This document shows positions 1 through 9,458 of a stretch of DNA of 64,000 bases, one piece after another. Source of the stretch: Acetobacter lovaniensis (GTDB lineage: Bacteria; Pseudomonadota; Alphaproteobacteria; Acetobacterales; Acetobacteraceae). The DNA lies in the NCBI RefSeq assembly GCF_014207635.1, contig NZ_JACHIE010000012.1, positions 1-64,000 of the forward strand, given 5' to 3'. Under the pieces are notes generated by a model, which was not told the origin of the DNA, ran no database searches, and saw only the letters and a program-made list of their open reading frames with translations. The position numbers and the translations under genes were made by a program. Every line of letters begins with the position of its first letter. Positions within the stretch are counted from its first letter, which is position 1.

Positions 1-243
1 GTGGGAAAAGGCATCTCGTGCGCACCTGATGCAAGGGTGCGGCGCATGACCGAATGGGGAACTGGCCACGAACCAGACCCCGACGAGCTGGTAGATTTCC
101 TGACAAACGAGGGATGCGGCCCGGTGCGAGTGCCGGAGATCACGCCGCACCCAGTCCCGCTTCATGAGTCGGAGGAGGGGTTGATGGATGAGGAGATTTT
201 GCCGTTGTTTCGTGATTGGCAACGAGGGCCGAAAGTAGCTTAG
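1..243 (+). CDS. Hypothetical prophage protein, possibly truncated at window edge
   Basis: This 80-residue reading frame opens with GTG at the first base of the window, so the true start may be upstream. It is acidic (DEPD and EEE patches) with no recognised domain and ends 36 bases before the next gene. Its place in a run of small plus-strand genes ahead of the late operon fits an early prophage gene. I do not recognise it. Confidence 0.45.
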   Translation: MGKGISCAPDARVRRMTEWGTGHEPDPDELVDFLTNEGCGPVRVPEITPHPVPLHESEEGLMDEEILPLFRDWQRGPKVA

Positions 244-279
244 GCTGGCTCTCCACAACCACGAGGAAAGGATTCCGCC

Positions 280-540
280 ATGACTGAGAAAAATCACGAA
301 ATCGTTTTGACCGAAGACACAGTTCTTTCGCCGGGGGACAAAGTTAGAGTTGGCCCCAATGTAGACACTCCGTTCAAAAGTAAAGTTGGTGAAAATGGGG
401 AGTGCGTACATTCTGTAAATTCTTCCAAAGGGCTTCCGGTTGAAATACAGTTTGATGATGGCACTATTATCGAGGGCTTCCGTGATGGCTTGATCCTGAC
501 GGAATTTCACACGGGCGCAGCTCCCGGCGGAGCTGAATAA
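280..540 (+). CDS. Hypothetical early prophage protein
   Basis: This 86-residue acidic protein begins at an ATG preceded by a clear ribosome site (AGGAAAGG, about 7 bases upstream). It has alternating hydrophobic and polar stretches (VLSPGDKVRVG; VEIQFDDGTIIEGF) that suggest a small beta-barrel. No family is recognised. It lies downstream of the truncated first gene and ahead of a 211-base non-coding stretch. Confidence 0.6.
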   Translation: MTEKNHEIVLTEDTVLSPGDKVRVGPNVDTPFKSKVGENGECVHSVNSSKGLPVEIQFDDGTIIEGFRDGLILTEFHTGAAPGGAE

Positions 541-751
541 GCTGCCCATGTGTACAACCCTGTGGATAGCGGGTACTGTCGCAAAATAACGACACGTAAA
601 AACGCAGGGTGGCGCACGTTTTTGCTGTACATGCGCGGGGGTTTGTGATTCTCTTGGGGGATGAAAAGCCATCGTAAAAAGTGTGCATTTTTCCGCAAGC
701 GTGGGAAAGGTCCATTCTCGCCTAAAGTGAGAGAGCGCGGAGAGCGGGACG
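541..751. other. Non-coding stretch with a DnaA-box-like motif shared with prophage 2
   Basis: No convincing gene is seen. Positions 549-568 (TGTGTACAACCCTGTGGATA) match prophage 2 exactly at 36366-36385. The end of the motif, TGTGGATAG at 561-569, is one base from the reverse complement of the DnaA box TTATCCACA. Similarity continues weakly for about 20 bases. In prophage 2 the same bases are coding. The stretch could hold a replication or regulatory site. Confidence 0.4.
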
Positions 752-910
752 ATGATTAAGCCGCCATTTTACCCCGGAAACTCCGGAATCTACGCGCCGC
801 CCCGGAACTGGGATGTGGCGTGTGCGCTTTGCAACCTGCGGGCAGGCGTGCCGTTGACTGAGGCACAGAAGGCTTTGGTGATATGTCAATCCGAGAAGGA
901 AGTGATATGA
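752..910 (+). CDS. Small hypothetical protein
   Basis: This 52-codon frame starts MIKPPFYPGNSGIYAPPRNW and contains a CALC pair (two cysteines spaced like half a zinc knuckle). Upstream bases GAGAGCGGGA form a plausible ribosome site. Its stop overlaps the next start in an ATGA arrangement, which implies translational coupling and supports both genes. I do not recognise the family. Confidence 0.5.
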   Translation: MIKPPFYPGNSGIYAPPRNWDVACALCNLRAGVPLTEAQKALVICQSEKEVI

Positions 911-1101
911 AAAAATACATCATCGTTTCCAATGACAGATGCGAGATGACGGGCGATAGAAAGATGTGGCAATTTTTTGCGGCATCAAAGCGCGGCAAGA
1001 TGCAGGCGCAGAAAGCGGCGGTCGCATGTGGGATTAATGTCCTGGGTGTATTTGGTCCCAAAGAGAGGAGCGCTGCATTCTCTCTATCCTTGGCCCGATA
1101 A
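907..1101 (+). CDS. Small hypothetical protein
   Basis: The 64-residue protein starts MKKYIIVSNDRCEMTGDRK at an ATG overlapping the preceding stop. A start 24 bases upstream in the same frame is less likely because the ATGA junction explains the context. It is basic, with no signal peptide or recognised domain. It belongs to the cluster of small genes ahead of the late regulator. Confidence 0.5.
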   Translation: MKKYIIVSNDRCEMTGDRKMWQFFAASKRGKMQAQKAAVACGINVLGVFGPKERSAAFSLSLAR

Positions 1102-1116
1102 GAGGCTTGGAGAAAA

Positions 1117-1338
1117 ATGAACCAGAAACTCAAGAAAGACCTGCTTTCGGTCAAGAAACCCAATAACGGCGATGGAACCGTGACATGGAAAGCGTCAAGT
1201 TCCAGAACGCCTCGTTCTGCGCATCAAAACAACGGGATGGTGAGAGCAGATTTGCATCCAATCTCCGAGCCGGTGAGCGATTTTGTGGACGGTCGTTTCA
1301 ACTGCCGGGGCGACTATGTGACGCGAGGGGGCCGTTAA
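1117..1338 (+). CDS. Small hypothetical protein
   Basis: This 73-residue basic protein (MNQKLKKDLLSVKKP) is preceded by GGAGAAA, a reasonable ribosome site. It ends one base before the regulator start at 1340, so the two are probably co-translated. There is no recognised domain. The K/R-rich N-terminus could bind nucleic acid, but that is only a guess. Confidence 0.5.
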   Translation: MNQKLKKDLLSVKKPNNGDGTVTWKASSSRTPRSAHQNNGMVRADLHPISEPVSDFVDGRFNCRGDYVTRGGR

Positions 1339-1339
1339 T

Positions 1340-1900
1340 ATGCAGAAAACACTGACGCGCCCACGCTATGAAATCCCCGTTGCCGAGGATAACGGCCCTA
1401 CGCCCGAGCGGGCGGCTAAGTCGGTGTTTACCAAGGGACCGCCATCAAAAGTCCTGACAGCGGCTCAGTCGTTGCTCAACTCCGAAGAAATTACCCAGGA
1501 AGCATTCAATGCTGGCGAGTGCTGGCATCGTGATTGGGTTTTTGCGTATCGCGGGGTGATTGAATTTCCTGATAACCACGCCTCCAATACCGAGGTGCGC
1601 CATGATGATGTGTCGTGGCTCATGACCCGCGCCAATGCTGCGGGCAGGCTTCGGGATGTGCGGGATGCCTTGGGCGTATGCGGCGAAGTCAGATTGAAGG
1701 CGATGCTTGTGGACGAGCTTAGCTTTGCAAAAATTGGCAAGGCCATCTTCCCTGCGCTGGCCGAAAGTTCTGCTCGGCGCAAGGTTGCCACTCAATGCGC
1801 GCTGGTTCTTGAGCAACTCGCTGAGTTTTATAAATCGCAGTGGCGCAAAGAAAAAGAAAAGTCTTGTACCCCGCGCGCGGTTATGGCATCAAATTCATAA
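1340..1900 (+). CDS. Putative late-operon regulator (helical, HTH-like C-terminus)
   Basis: The 186-residue protein is homologous to the prophage 2 product at 36499-37101: both share RDWVFAY, RHDDVSW, AGRL, VRLK and MLVDELSF, and end in LEQLxxFY. The C-terminal pattern (MLVDELSFAKIGKAI, then a helix ending LEQLAEFY) resembles DNA-binding regulators of the DUF6456 type, but the match is from memory and weak. In both prophages the gene is the last before the terminase, and an intrinsic terminator follows it directly. That is the layout of a lambda-type Q antiterminator. The function is inferred from this position. Confidence 0.6.
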   Translation: MQKTLTRPRYEIPVAEDNGPTPERAAKSVFTKGPPSKVLTAAQSLLNSEEITQEAFNAGECWHRDWVFAYRGVIEFPDNHASNTEVRHDDVSWLMTRANAAGRLRDVRDALGVCGEVRLKAMLVDELSFAKIGKAIFPALAESSARRKVATQCALVLEQLAEFYKSQWRKEKEKSCTPRAVMASNS

Positions 1901-1924
1901 CAATCGCATACGTGCGAGCAAGAG

Positions 1925-1946
1925 CCACCTTCGGGTGGATTTTTTC
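1925..1946 (+). terminator. Intrinsic terminator between regulator and terminase
   Basis: Stem CCACC (1925-1929), UUCG tetraloop and GGTGG (1934-1938) are followed by a T run. It stands between the regulator and the late genes, matching the terminator at 37239-37263 in prophage 2. Confidence 0.7.
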
Positions 1947-2024
1947 GTTTTTGGCGTTTGATTTAATCACGCTGCATAGCGCAGAAAACTGCCAACGTTT
2001 GAAAAACTAATCAAAAGTTTGAAT

Positions 2025-2357
2025 ATGGCACAGCGAGGCGGAGCAAGGCCGGGAGCCGGTCGAAAAAAAGGAGGCGTGTCCGAGTTCAAAGAGGTCGGGC
2101 GCAAAGTAAGCTCTCGTGTCGCTGGAAAGTTGGCTTCTGAAAACGCAACGCCCCTTGAGATCATGGCCCGCGTCATGGCGGGCGACACAACGGTAACCGA
2201 AATGCAGTTCGAGGCGGCCAAAGCGGCGGCCCCCTACATACACCCAAAGCTGTCTGCCGTTCAGATGAATGCAACCGTGCGCAGGTCAGTCGAAGATATG
2301 ACAGATGAGGAACTTGCCGCGCTCGCAAATGATGGAGAGGGTGAGGGAGAAGGCTAG
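2025..2357 (+). CDS. Terminase small subunit (putative)
   Basis: This 110-residue protein begins MAQRGGARPGAGRKKG, a basic Gly/Arg-rich N-terminus common in phage small terminases and DNA-recognition subunits. A helical segment and an acidic tail (EGEGEG) follow. It overlaps the large terminase start by about 50 bases. A TTG six bases upstream is an alternative start, and neither has a good ribosome site. It is unrelated to the small subunit of prophage 2. The role rests on position and N-terminal character. Confidence 0.65.
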   Translation: MAQRGGARPGAGRKKGGVSEFKEVGRKVSSRVAGKLASENATPLEIMARVMAGDTTVTEMQFEAAKAAAPYIHPKLSAVQMNATVRRSVEDMTDEELAALANDGEGEGEG

Positions 2358-3777
2358 AGCCGAACTCTCTGCCCGACAGTCTGCCCGGGCAGGCTGCCTC
2401 AGTTTCGCGCAATACACGATGCCGGGTTATCGGGTTGGCCCCCAACACAAACTTCTATGCGACAAGCTGGACGCTGTGGAGCGCGGCGAGATCAAGCGCC
2501 TTATGGTGTTCATGCCGCCCCGGCACGGCAAGTCCGAGTTAACCAGCAAGCGTTTCCCTGCGTGGTTCCTTGGTCGCAACCCGGATAAACAGATTATCAC
2601 GGCGTCCTATGGGGCCACGCTGGCGCAGGGTTTCGGGCGCGATGTGCGGAACATTGTTGCGTCTCCTGAGTTTTCGGCCCTGTTTCCCGGCGTTGGTGTT
2701 GCCGCTGACAGTTCGGCCCGGGATAACTGGCATACGACCAAGGGCGGCATTTACACCGCCATGGGCGTAGGTGGTGGCCTCACTGGTAAGGGCGCTCATG
2801 TTGCACTGATAGATGACCCGATCAAAGACCGGCAGGACGCGGAAAGCCCCGTAATCCGTGAGGCTGCATGGGATTGGTACCGCTCTGTTTTGCGTACCCG
2901 GCTAATGCCCGGAGGCGCAATCGTTCTTGTTCTCACGCGCTGGCATCCTGACGATTTGGCAGGGCGCTTGCTGGATGAAATGGAGAACGGGACTGGCGAG
3001 AGCTGGGAGGTTCTTTCGCTGCCTGCCATTGCCGACCGTGCGGATGATGCGCTTGGTCGCAGTTTGGGGGAAGCGCTCTGGCCTGATGTATTCCCGCTTT
3101 CTGAGTTGAGGAATATTGAGCGCAGTATCGGGCCCCGTGAGTGGTCGGCGCTTTACCAGCAGCAGCCTACTCCCGGCGAGGGCGTCTTGATTAAAACGGC
3201 CATGCTTGGCGTGGCTGATGAGGCCCCGGTAGGCGGAACGATTGTTCGCAGGTGGGATTTGGCTGCAACGCGCCAGATGGGCACGCGAGACCCAGACTGG
3301 ACAGTTGGCCTTAAAATGTCCCGTGCTCCTGACGGTCGTTTTTACATTCTGGATATGGTGCGCTTTCGCGGCGGTCCTGATGAAGTTGAGGCCGCAATCA
3401 AGGCCACAGCGGAGCAGGACGGCAGGGGCGTGCATGTCGTCATACCGCAGGACCCCGGGCAGGCCGGTGTGGCGCAGGCTCAGTATCTAGCAAGGCTTCT
3501 TGCGCGCTACCGGGTGACCGCAGTCAGGGAAACCGGAGACAAGGCAACTCGTGCCGCTCCGTTTGCCTCTCAGGTCAATGCGGGGAATGTGTCGATGGTT
3601 CGCGCGGCGTGGAACCGGGCGTTCATAGAAGAATGCGCCTCTTTCCCGGCTGGCACGCATGACGATCAGGTAGATGCGGCGTCTGGGGCTTTCGAGATCG
3701 TGTGCCCGCCCGAGCGGCGCATGCCTCGGTTTACTCCCGACATTGTCAATAAAATAGCCCAACAGGGACGAAGATGA
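2305..3777 (+). CDS. terL: Terminase large subunit
   Basis: The 490-residue packaging motor has an N-terminal ATPase and a C-terminal RNase H-like nuclease. Walker A is PPRHGKSE (about residues 71-78) and Walker B is ALIDDP (about 167-172). The nuclease region contains RWDLAAT, IPQDPGQAG and the late acidic motif HDDQVDA. This is the gp17/Terminase_6 arrangement. The start overlaps the small subunit; ATG codons at 2329 and 2332 are alternatives. The stop overlaps the portal ATG (ATGA). The homologue at 38131 in prophage 2 is a different terminase family. Confidence 0.92.
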   Translation: MRNLPRSQMMERVREKARAELSARQSARAGCLSFAQYTMPGYRVGPQHKLLCDKLDAVERGEIKRLMVFMPPRHGKSELTSKRFPAWFLGRNPDKQIITASYGATLAQGFGRDVRNIVASPEFSALFPGVGVAADSSARDNWHTTKGGIYTAMGVGGGLTGKGAHVALIDDPIKDRQDAESPVIREAAWDWYRSVLRTRLMPGGAIVLVLTRWHPDDLAGRLLDEMENGTGESWEVLSLPAIADRADDALGRSLGEALWPDVFPLSELRNIERSIGPREWSALYQQQPTPGEGVLIKTAMLGVADEAPVGGTIVRRWDLAATRQMGTRDPDWTVGLKMSRAPDGRFYILDMVRFRGGPDEVEAAIKATAEQDGRGVHVVIPQDPGQAGVAQAQYLARLLARYRVTAVRETGDKATRAAPFASQVNAGNVSMVRAAWNRAFIEECASFPAGTHDDQVDAASGAFEIVCPPERRMPRFTPDIVNKIAQQGRR

Positions 3778-5357
3778 AGCTATCCAACTGGTTCAAGCGC
3801 AAGCCGGAGCCTATGCCCGCTTCTGCGCGCGTGGAGCCTGTTGTGGCGACTAAGGAGCGTCGCGCGATGCCGCAGTTCGTCGTCAAGACGCCAGAGGATT
3901 TGCAGGCGCTTGCCGAGAAGCTGTTCAAGCCGTACCAGCCGCCCAAGGGTGTGCGTGGTGACGGCACGTCCGGCCTGTCCATGGATAGCGCCCTGTCCTC
4001 GTACATGGGCGCGAATTACAACATCGTCAGCAACTTCATTGCCGATGGCCTGAACTTCAAGGGCTATGCAGACCTTGCCGCGATGATGCTGCGCGCCGAG
4101 TTCCGCAAGCCTGTGGAGACGATTGCCAAGGAAGCCACGCGCGAGTGGATCAGGTTCCGTTCGACCGATACCGACGAGGACGAAGACGACACGGAAGTTG
4201 CCGACAAAATCCGTGAGCTTGAAAAAGAGTTCCTGCGCCTGCGTGTGCGCGATGTGGTGCGCCGTCAGGTCATGCATGGGCTTGGGTACGGGCTGGGGCA
4301 TATCTGGATTGGGATCAAGGGCAGGCCGCTCACGTCCGCCTATCAGAACCTCCCTTTGAGGATCAGCGCCAACGGCGTGGCCAAGGGGACACTTGACCGG
4401 CTGGTGAATGTTGACCCCATCTGGACCAACCCGAACACCTACAACGCGGGTAACCCGCTCAAGGAAAACTACTACCGGCCCGACAACTGGTGGGTGCAGG
4501 GCGTGCTTGTCCATCATACCCGCCTGCTGACAGTGGTGCCGTATGAAGTGCCGGACATTCTCAAGCCCGCGTTCAACTTCGGCGGCCTATCCCTGACGCA
4601 GCAGCTTGAAGCCTACGTGCACAACTTCCTGCGCACCCGGCAGTCTGTTTCCGACATGGTGAGCAACTTTGCCACCAAGGTTCTGAAAACGGACATGACC
4701 GGCAACATGCAGTCCGATGCCTGCATGAGCTATGGCGACATAGACGCGGACAGCGTGACGGGGCGCGTTGCGGCCATGAACGTATGGCAGAGCAACAACG
4801 GCACGTTCGTGATCGACAAGGAAAACGAGGACTTCGATATAAAGACCGCGCCACTCTCCGGGCTTGGAGAGTTGCAGGCGCAGTCGCAGGAGTTCATGGC
4901 TGGTATCCCCGGCATCCCTCTGGTCAAGCTGTTCGGCATCCAGCCGCAAGGCCTGAACGCCAGCAGCGAAGGCGAGATCAGGGTCTTTTACGATGAGATC
5001 GCGGCGTTTCAGGAGGCCAATGTTGGCCCGACTGTGCGCGCCATCTTCAATCTGGCCCAGATCAACCTCTGGGGCGAGATCGACGAGCGGCTTGATTTTG
5101 AATTCATCCACCTGTGGCAGCTTTCTGAGAAAGAGGCGGCAGAGGTTGAGAAGATCAAGACCGACACGGATGCGGTGAACGTGCAGGCGGGGGTTGTCGC
5201 TCCCGAGGAAGCGCGCAAGCGGCAGGCCGCAGACCCACAGAGCATTTACCGAAACGTCAGTCTGGCCGGGCCACCGCCCGAACCGCCAGACCCTGAAACG
5301 GATGGCGCGGGCCTTGAGGGGCTGTTTCGGCGTGGTGAGGAAAGCGAGGACGGTTAG
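3774..5357 (+). CDS. Portal protein, DUF1073 family
   Basis: The 527-residue protein matches prophage 2 (39390-41093) over most of its length, for example [41 protein letters not shown] and [19 protein letters not shown]. These are DUF1073 portal features; the family is sometimes labelled Acb1-like in databases. No HxT/HxS phosphodiesterase pair of the anti-CBASS enzyme was seen, so only the portal role is claimed. It forms the dodecameric DNA channel at the capsid vertex. It is coupled by overlap to the terminase and to the MuF gene. Confidence 0.9.
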   Translation: MKLSNWFKRKPEPMPASARVEPVVATKERRAMPQFVVKTPEDLQALAEKLFKPYQPPKGVRGDGTSGLSMDSALSSYMGANYNIVSNFIADGLNFKGYADLAAMMLRAEFRKPVETIAKEATREWIRFRSTDTDEDEDDTEVADKIRELEKEFLRLRVRDVVRRQVMHGLGYGLGHIWIGIKGRPLTSAYQNLPLRISANGVAKGTLDRLVNVDPIWTNPNTYNAGNPLKENYYRPDNWWVQGVLVHHTRLLTVVPYEVPDILKPAFNFGGLSLTQQLEAYVHNFLRTRQSVSDMVSNFATKVLKTDMTGNMQSDACMSYGDIDADSVTGRVAAMNVWQSNNGTFVIDKENEDFDIKTAPLSGLGELQAQSQEFMAGIPGIPLVKLFGIQPQGLNASSEGEIRVFYDEIAAFQEANVGPTVRAIFNLAQINLWGEIDERLDFEFIHLWQLSEKEAAEVEKIKTDTDAVNVQAGVVAPEEARKRQAADPQSIYRNVSLAGPPPEPPDPETDGAGLEGLFRRGEESEDG

Positions 5358-6169
5358 TGGTTCAACTCCGATGTCAGTCAGCGCAGGGCAAGCGCATTGC
5401 CCCTGTGCGGGCTAATGCCGGGATCGAGGCGCAATACTACCAAGCCATGCACGCCATGCTCCGGCGGATGCACAAGGAAGTCCTGAACGACCTTGCCAAT
5501 GCCTACAAGGCTGCGGAACCACAGATCGCGCAGGACGCATCCCCGCTGGCCCGGCTGGTAAAGGTCATGGACCAGCTTACGGCCAAGTGGCGCAAGCGGT
5601 TCGATGATGCCGCCGACGACATGGCCGAGCGGTTTGTGAAGTCGGCCCAGACCTACACACAGAGTTCGTTTCAGGCCGAATTGAAGCGCAACGGGTTCAC
5701 CGTGCAGTTCAAGCCTACGCGCTATGTGCAGAGCATGGTGCAAAGCGCCATTAACGAAAACGTCAATCTCATCAAGGGAATGACGAACGACCACCTCAAG
5801 GACATTCGCACGGCTGTAAACCTCTCGGTCCAGAATGGCCGTGACCTGTCCAGCCTGAGTGAAGCGCTCCAGAAGCAATACGGCATCAGCCGCCGCCGGG
5901 CAGCCTTCATTGCCCGCGATCAGAACAACAAGGCCACGTCCGTTATCAACCGGGCGCGGCAGACTGAACTGGGGCTGAAAGAGGGCATATGGGTGCACTC
6001 ATCGGGCGGGAAGCATCCAAGGCCAGACCATGTGAAGGCCGGGAAAGACCGGCTTCGCTTTGATCTGACCAAGGGTGCCTACATCGGGGAGCGCTGGATA
6101 CACCCCGGCGAAGAACCCAACTGCCGCTGCACTTGGTCGGTGATTATTCCGGGGTTTGATGATGACTGA
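5357..6169 (+). CDS. MuF-type minor head protein
   Basis: The 270-residue protein has the Mu gpF C-terminal signature: [17 protein letters not shown], then [15 protein letters not shown], and [12 protein letters not shown] near the end. These proteins associate with the portal and are injected or help head assembly. GTG at 5357 overlaps the portal stop by one base. A second point of interest is that prophage 2 lacks this gene entirely: there the portal runs straight into the protease. Confidence 0.9.
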   Translation: MVQLRCQSAQGKRIAPVRANAGIEAQYYQAMHAMLRRMHKEVLNDLANAYKAAEPQIAQDASPLARLVKVMDQLTAKWRKRFDDAADDMAERFVKSAQTYTQSSFQAELKRNGFTVQFKPTRYVQSMVQSAINENVNLIKGMTNDHLKDIRTAVNLSVQNGRDLSSLSEALQKQYGISRRRAAFIARDQNNKATSVINRARQTELGLKEGIWVHSSGGKHPRPDHVKAGKDRLRFDLTKGAYIGERWIHPGEEPNCRCTWSVIIPGFDDD

Positions 6170-7370
6170 CACAATAATCGCGCTAGACCGCTCTGTGCGG
6201 CGCATAGACGCGGACGGACACCTGTTTGTTGAGCGCTGCATCCTCAGCGCCGCAGTGGTGTCCCCATACTATGGCAGGGAAATTCCGGGCGCGGAAGCGT
6301 TGGGCCTGAACCCTGACCAGATATACCAGCTTTACCGCGATGCAGACGCTCTGCGCGCCGCTGCCGACACGATGAACGGCAAGCCCATCCTCGACATTCA
6401 CCAGCCGGTCAATGCCGAGGACCACCCGCGAGAAATTACGGTCGGCTCAGTCAGTAACGCACGGTTTGAAGCCCCCAACCTGGTTGGTGAGCTTTCCGTG
6501 TGGGATGGCGATGCGATCAAGGCAATTCAGGATGGCTCCAAACGCTGCGTGTCCGCTGGATACGCATACGATGCCGTTCCGGAAACTGGCGAAATAGACG
6601 GCCAGCCCTATACGCTCAAGATGGTGAACATCCGCTTCAACCATCTGGCGCTTGTTGAAAACCCCCGCGTGCCGACTGCCATTATTGGCGATGGTGCGCT
6701 TTCACCCAAAAAGGAACAGAGCATGGCCGTACGTGTGCCCATGTCTGCGGTGGCCAAGGTTGCTGCCGCCCTGAAGTCTGGCCGTCTGGCGCTCGACGCA
6801 TCCGAAGAGGATGTGAAGAAGTGCATGGATGACGATGATACCGAGGCTGAAGACGAAACGCCCGAAGAAAAAGAGGCGCGCGAAAAGGCGGCAGCAGAAA
6901 AGAAGGCCGCTGACGAAGCCGCCGAAGCCGAGGCCAAGAAAAAGGCCGAGGACGAAGCGGAAGAAGAGCGCAAGCGCAAAGAAGCTGCTGGCGGTCGCAA
7001 GGCCAATGAGGAGCTTGAGGGCGAGGAAAAGGAAAAGAAGCGCCTTGAAGCTCAGGATGCGGCAATCAAGCTGGCAGTGGATGCCGCCATCAAAGCTGAA
7101 CGCAACCGCAATGGCGAAGCAGAAGAAGCCAAGCGCCTCGTTGCTCCGTTGGTGGGCGAAGTCCACGGCCTCGACAGTGCCGATGCCATTCTCCGCTACG
7201 CCCTGAAAGACTGCGGTGTGATGGGTCTGGACGGCGTGAACACGGCGGGCCTCAAGGCGCTGGTGAGCGCGCAGGTTGGCGCGCTTGCTCCCGCCCCGGT
7301 CATGGCCACCGACAGCGCGCCTGACAAGGATAGTGTCCTGTCTGGCGTCAAAGCCCCCCGCAAGATGTAA
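6162..7370 (+). CDS. Prohead protease/scaffold, DUF2213
   Basis: The 402-residue protein has an N-terminal DUF2213 protease-like domain (residues 1-185: [35 protein letters not shown], with His and Ser as likely catalytic residues). A strongly charged E/K/A coiled-coil segment (about 225-315) looks like an internal scaffold. The C-terminal region ([22 protein letters not shown]) is shared with prophage 2. ATG 6162 lies 7 bases after GGGG, and ATG 6159 is an alternative. It should process head proteins during maturation. In prophage 2 the middle is Pro/Ala-rich instead. Confidence 0.85.
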   Translation: MTDTIIALDRSVRRIDADGHLFVERCILSAAVVSPYYGREIPGAEALGLNPDQIYQLYRDADALRAAADTMNGKPILDIHQPVNAEDHPREITVGSVSNARFEAPNLVGELSVWDGDAIKAIQDGSKRCVSAGYAYDAVPETGEIDGQPYTLKMVNIRFNHLALVENPRVPTAIIGDGALSPKKEQSMAVRVPMSAVAKVAAALKSGRLALDASEEDVKKCMDDDDTEAEDETPEEKEAREKAAAEKKAADEAAEAEAKKKAEDEAEEERKRKEAAGGRKANEELEGEEKEKKRLEAQDAAIKLAVDAAIKAERNRNGEAEEAKRLVAPLVGEVHGLDSADAILRYALKDCGVMGLDGVNTAGLKALVSAQVGALAPAPVMATDSAPDKDSVLSGVKAPRKM

Positions 7371-7382
7371 GGAAACAGGCAC

Positions 7383-8387
7383 ATGCCTTTTCAGAACACA
7401 GTAAATTACACATGGACGGCGGGCTTTCCCGGTCGCTGGGCCAGTGAAAACCCCCGCCGCATCGTGATCCCCGGCCCCAACGGATTCCGGGCTGGCGCGG
7501 GCGGCCTGACCATCGCGCGCTTTGCGTGGGTTCAGCCTGACGGCGTGACGCTGCTCAACACAGCACCCACAGCCACGGCAGGCTCTGGGGCCACGGCCAC
7601 GGCTGTTCTGTCCTCTGCCACGGTTTATACTGTGTCTGCACTGGCGGTGAACGCAGGCGGTACGGGTTACGCTGTAGGGGATACTGAGACCTTCACCGGC
7701 GGCACAGCCACGGTTTCGACCATTGGCGCAAGTGGCGTGGTTACTGGCGTTACGATCAAGACCGCCACGGCTCAGTCCACCGACCCCACAGCAACCGGTG
7801 TGGCCACCACCAGCAGCGGTGCGGGCACGGGCCTGACCCTGAACGTGACGGCCACTGCCAGCCAAGAATCTGCCGGGGGCGTTGCGTCCATCGCGGTTTC
7901 CGATGGGGGCACGGATTATTCCGCAACCCCGATTGTCTCCCTCACTGGCGGTGGCGGGACCGGGGCTACGGCTGTTGCCGTTGTGACTGCTGGCGTTGTG
8001 ACCGCCATTAACGTGGTCAGCGCAGGGACGGGCTACACGTCCGCCCCCACTGTGGTCATTACGGCCCAGACCGTGCCGAATGGTGCGCCGCAGGGTTTCG
8101 TCTATGCCGACCAGCAGGGGCTGGATACCCGGTATCTTCAAGAAGCCACCATGCTACTTCCTCAGGGGTTCATGGCGCAGTTGGCGGCAGGTGGGGACGT
8201 GTACGCATACTCCAGCACCCCGGCCCTTATCGGGCAGTCCGTGTTTGCCTCCACCACAGATGGCAGCATCAGCACCGGCACCGCAGGCGCGACCATCGCG
8301 GGCTCTGTCGAAACCGCGTGGAAGGTCTCGCAGGGCAACGCTGCTGGCTCGCCCATCATCATCACCGGCCCGGTTGCGGCTGCATAA
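7383..8387 (+). CDS. Head structural protein with inserted Gly-rich repeat domain
   Basis: The 334-residue protein matches the 180-residue prophage 2 product (42343-42885) at both ends: MPF-NTV-Y-W-AGFPG-WAS at the N-terminus and a conserved C-terminal part. By position and size it is a capsid decoration or head-stabilising protein. Residues about 62-230 are an insertion of repeats with the pattern GGTGY...[13 protein letters not shown], which is absent in prophage 2. The same repeat type is inserted in the sheath of prophage 1. The insertion is probably surface-exposed. Confidence 0.8.
   Translation: MPFQNTVNYTWTAGFPGRWASENPRRIVIPGPNGFRAGAGGLTIARFAWVQPDGVTLLNTAPTATAGSGATATAVLSSATVYTVSALAVNAGGTGYAVGDTETFTGGTATVSTIGASGVVTGVTIKTATAQSTDPTATGVATTSSGAGTGLTLNVTATASQESAGGVASIAVSDGGTDYSATPIVSLTGGGGTGATAVAVVTAGVVTAINVVSAGTGYTSAPTVVITAQTVPNGAPQGFVYADQQGLDTRYLQEATMLLPQGFMAQLAAGGDVYAYSSTPALIGQSVFASTTDGSISTGTAGATIAGSVETAWKVSQGNAAGSPIIITGPVAAA
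7566..8072 (+). repeat. Inserted glycine/threonine-rich repeat domain (head protein)
   Basis: This coding segment for about 168 residues carries repeated units such as [31 protein letters not shown] and [15 protein letters not shown], alternating with VTAGVV-type strands. The prophage 2 homologue lacks it cleanly. The pattern is common in phage surface beta-domains. Confidence 0.75.
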
Positions 8388-8399
8388 GGAACCACGAGT

Positions 8400-9452
8400 A
8401 TGAACATGTTCCGCAAGGACGCGACCCGGCTTGCACAGGACTGGGGCGTGGTTATGCCCGGCGTGCGCGGGTATTACTCCGAGATGGCAGCTGACGCGCT
8501 GCCGCCCGGGCTGCCCGTTACCGCGCCGAATAGCGGTATCCCCGCGATCTTCACGACCTACACGGACCCGAAGATCATCAAGGCGATCATCACGCCTACC
8601 AAGTCCGAGGACATTTACGGCAGTGCCAAAAAGGGCGATTGGGTGACTGACACCGCGCAGTTCCCCATGGTCGAACTGTCCGGCTACACCGTGGCGTATG
8701 ATGATTACAGCCCGGCGGGCGACACGGACGCCAACGCCAACTGGCCCCAGCGCCAGAGCTTCCATTACCAGACGTGGACCAAATGGGGCGAACGCGAGGT
8801 TGAGCGCATGGGCGCGGCCAAGATCGACTGGGTGAACCAGAAGAACGAAGCCTCCATTTCCGTCCTGAACAAGAACCAGAACCTGATTAACCTGTTTGGC
8901 ATGTCGGGGCTGGAACTGTACGGCGCGCTGAACGACCCCAACCTGCCCGCAGCCATTGCCCCGCTGCCCAAGTTGACCGTCTCCGGCACGTCTGGCGGCA
9001 ATACCTGGCTGGATACGTCCGACCCGATTGCTGTGTACAATGACATTCTGAAAGCGTTTCAGAAACTCACTGTGCAGATGGGTGGCAACCTGACGCTCGA
9101 AACGCCCATGACGCTGGTCATTCCGACCGAGCGGCAGCAGTGCCTGCTTTACACTAACCAGTTTCAGGTGGTGTTGAGCGACCTGCTCAAAAAGAACCTG
9201 CCCAACCTCAAGATTGAGACCCTGCCGGAAGCCGGGACCACTCTGAGCGGGGGCAACTCCAGCGTAACCATGATGCAGCTTTTTGTTGACGCTGTGGACG
9301 GACAGGAAACTGTCACCACCGCGTTTACCGAAAAACTGCGCGCCCATGCCGTTGAACGGTATTCCTCCAACTTCCGGCAGAAAAAGTCTCAGGGCTCTTG
9401 GGGAACCATCTGGTTCTATCCCATGGCCTGCGTGACCATGACGGGGATTTAA
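8400..9452 (+). CDS. Major capsid protein, DUF2184
   Basis: The 350-residue protein aligns along its whole length with prophage 2 (42892-43953): VTAPNSGIPAIFTTYTDP, KKGDWVTDTAQFP, ERMGAAKIDWVNQKN, LVIPTERQQCLLYTNQ and RAHAVERYSS are shared. These are DUF2184 capsid features. AAGGAACC lies upstream of the ATG. Its place after the protease and decoration genes fits an HK97-fold shell protein cleaved or assembled with the upstream scaffold. Confidence 0.92.
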   Translation: MNMFRKDATRLAQDWGVVMPGVRGYYSEMAADALPPGLPVTAPNSGIPAIFTTYTDPKIIKAIITPTKSEDIYGSAKKGDWVTDTAQFPMVELSGYTVAYDDYSPAGDTDANANWPQRQSFHYQTWTKWGEREVERMGAAKIDWVNQKNEASISVLNKNQNLINLFGMSGLELYGALNDPNLPAAIAPLPKLTVSGTSGGNTWLDTSDPIAVYNDILKAFQKLTVQMGGNLTLETPMTLVIPTERQQCLLYTNQFQVVLSDLLKKNLPNLKIETLPEAGTTLSGGNSSVTMMQLFVDAVDGQETVTTAFTEKLRAHAVERYSSNFRQKKSQGSWGTIWFYPMACVTMTGI

Positions 9453-9458
9453 AAACCA

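Noticed and set aside
3774-5357. Anti-CBASS Acb1 enzyme activity for the DUF1073 protein
   Set aside because: The family label is linked with Acb1 in databases, but the paired HxT/HxS active-site motifs were not seen and the position fits a portal.
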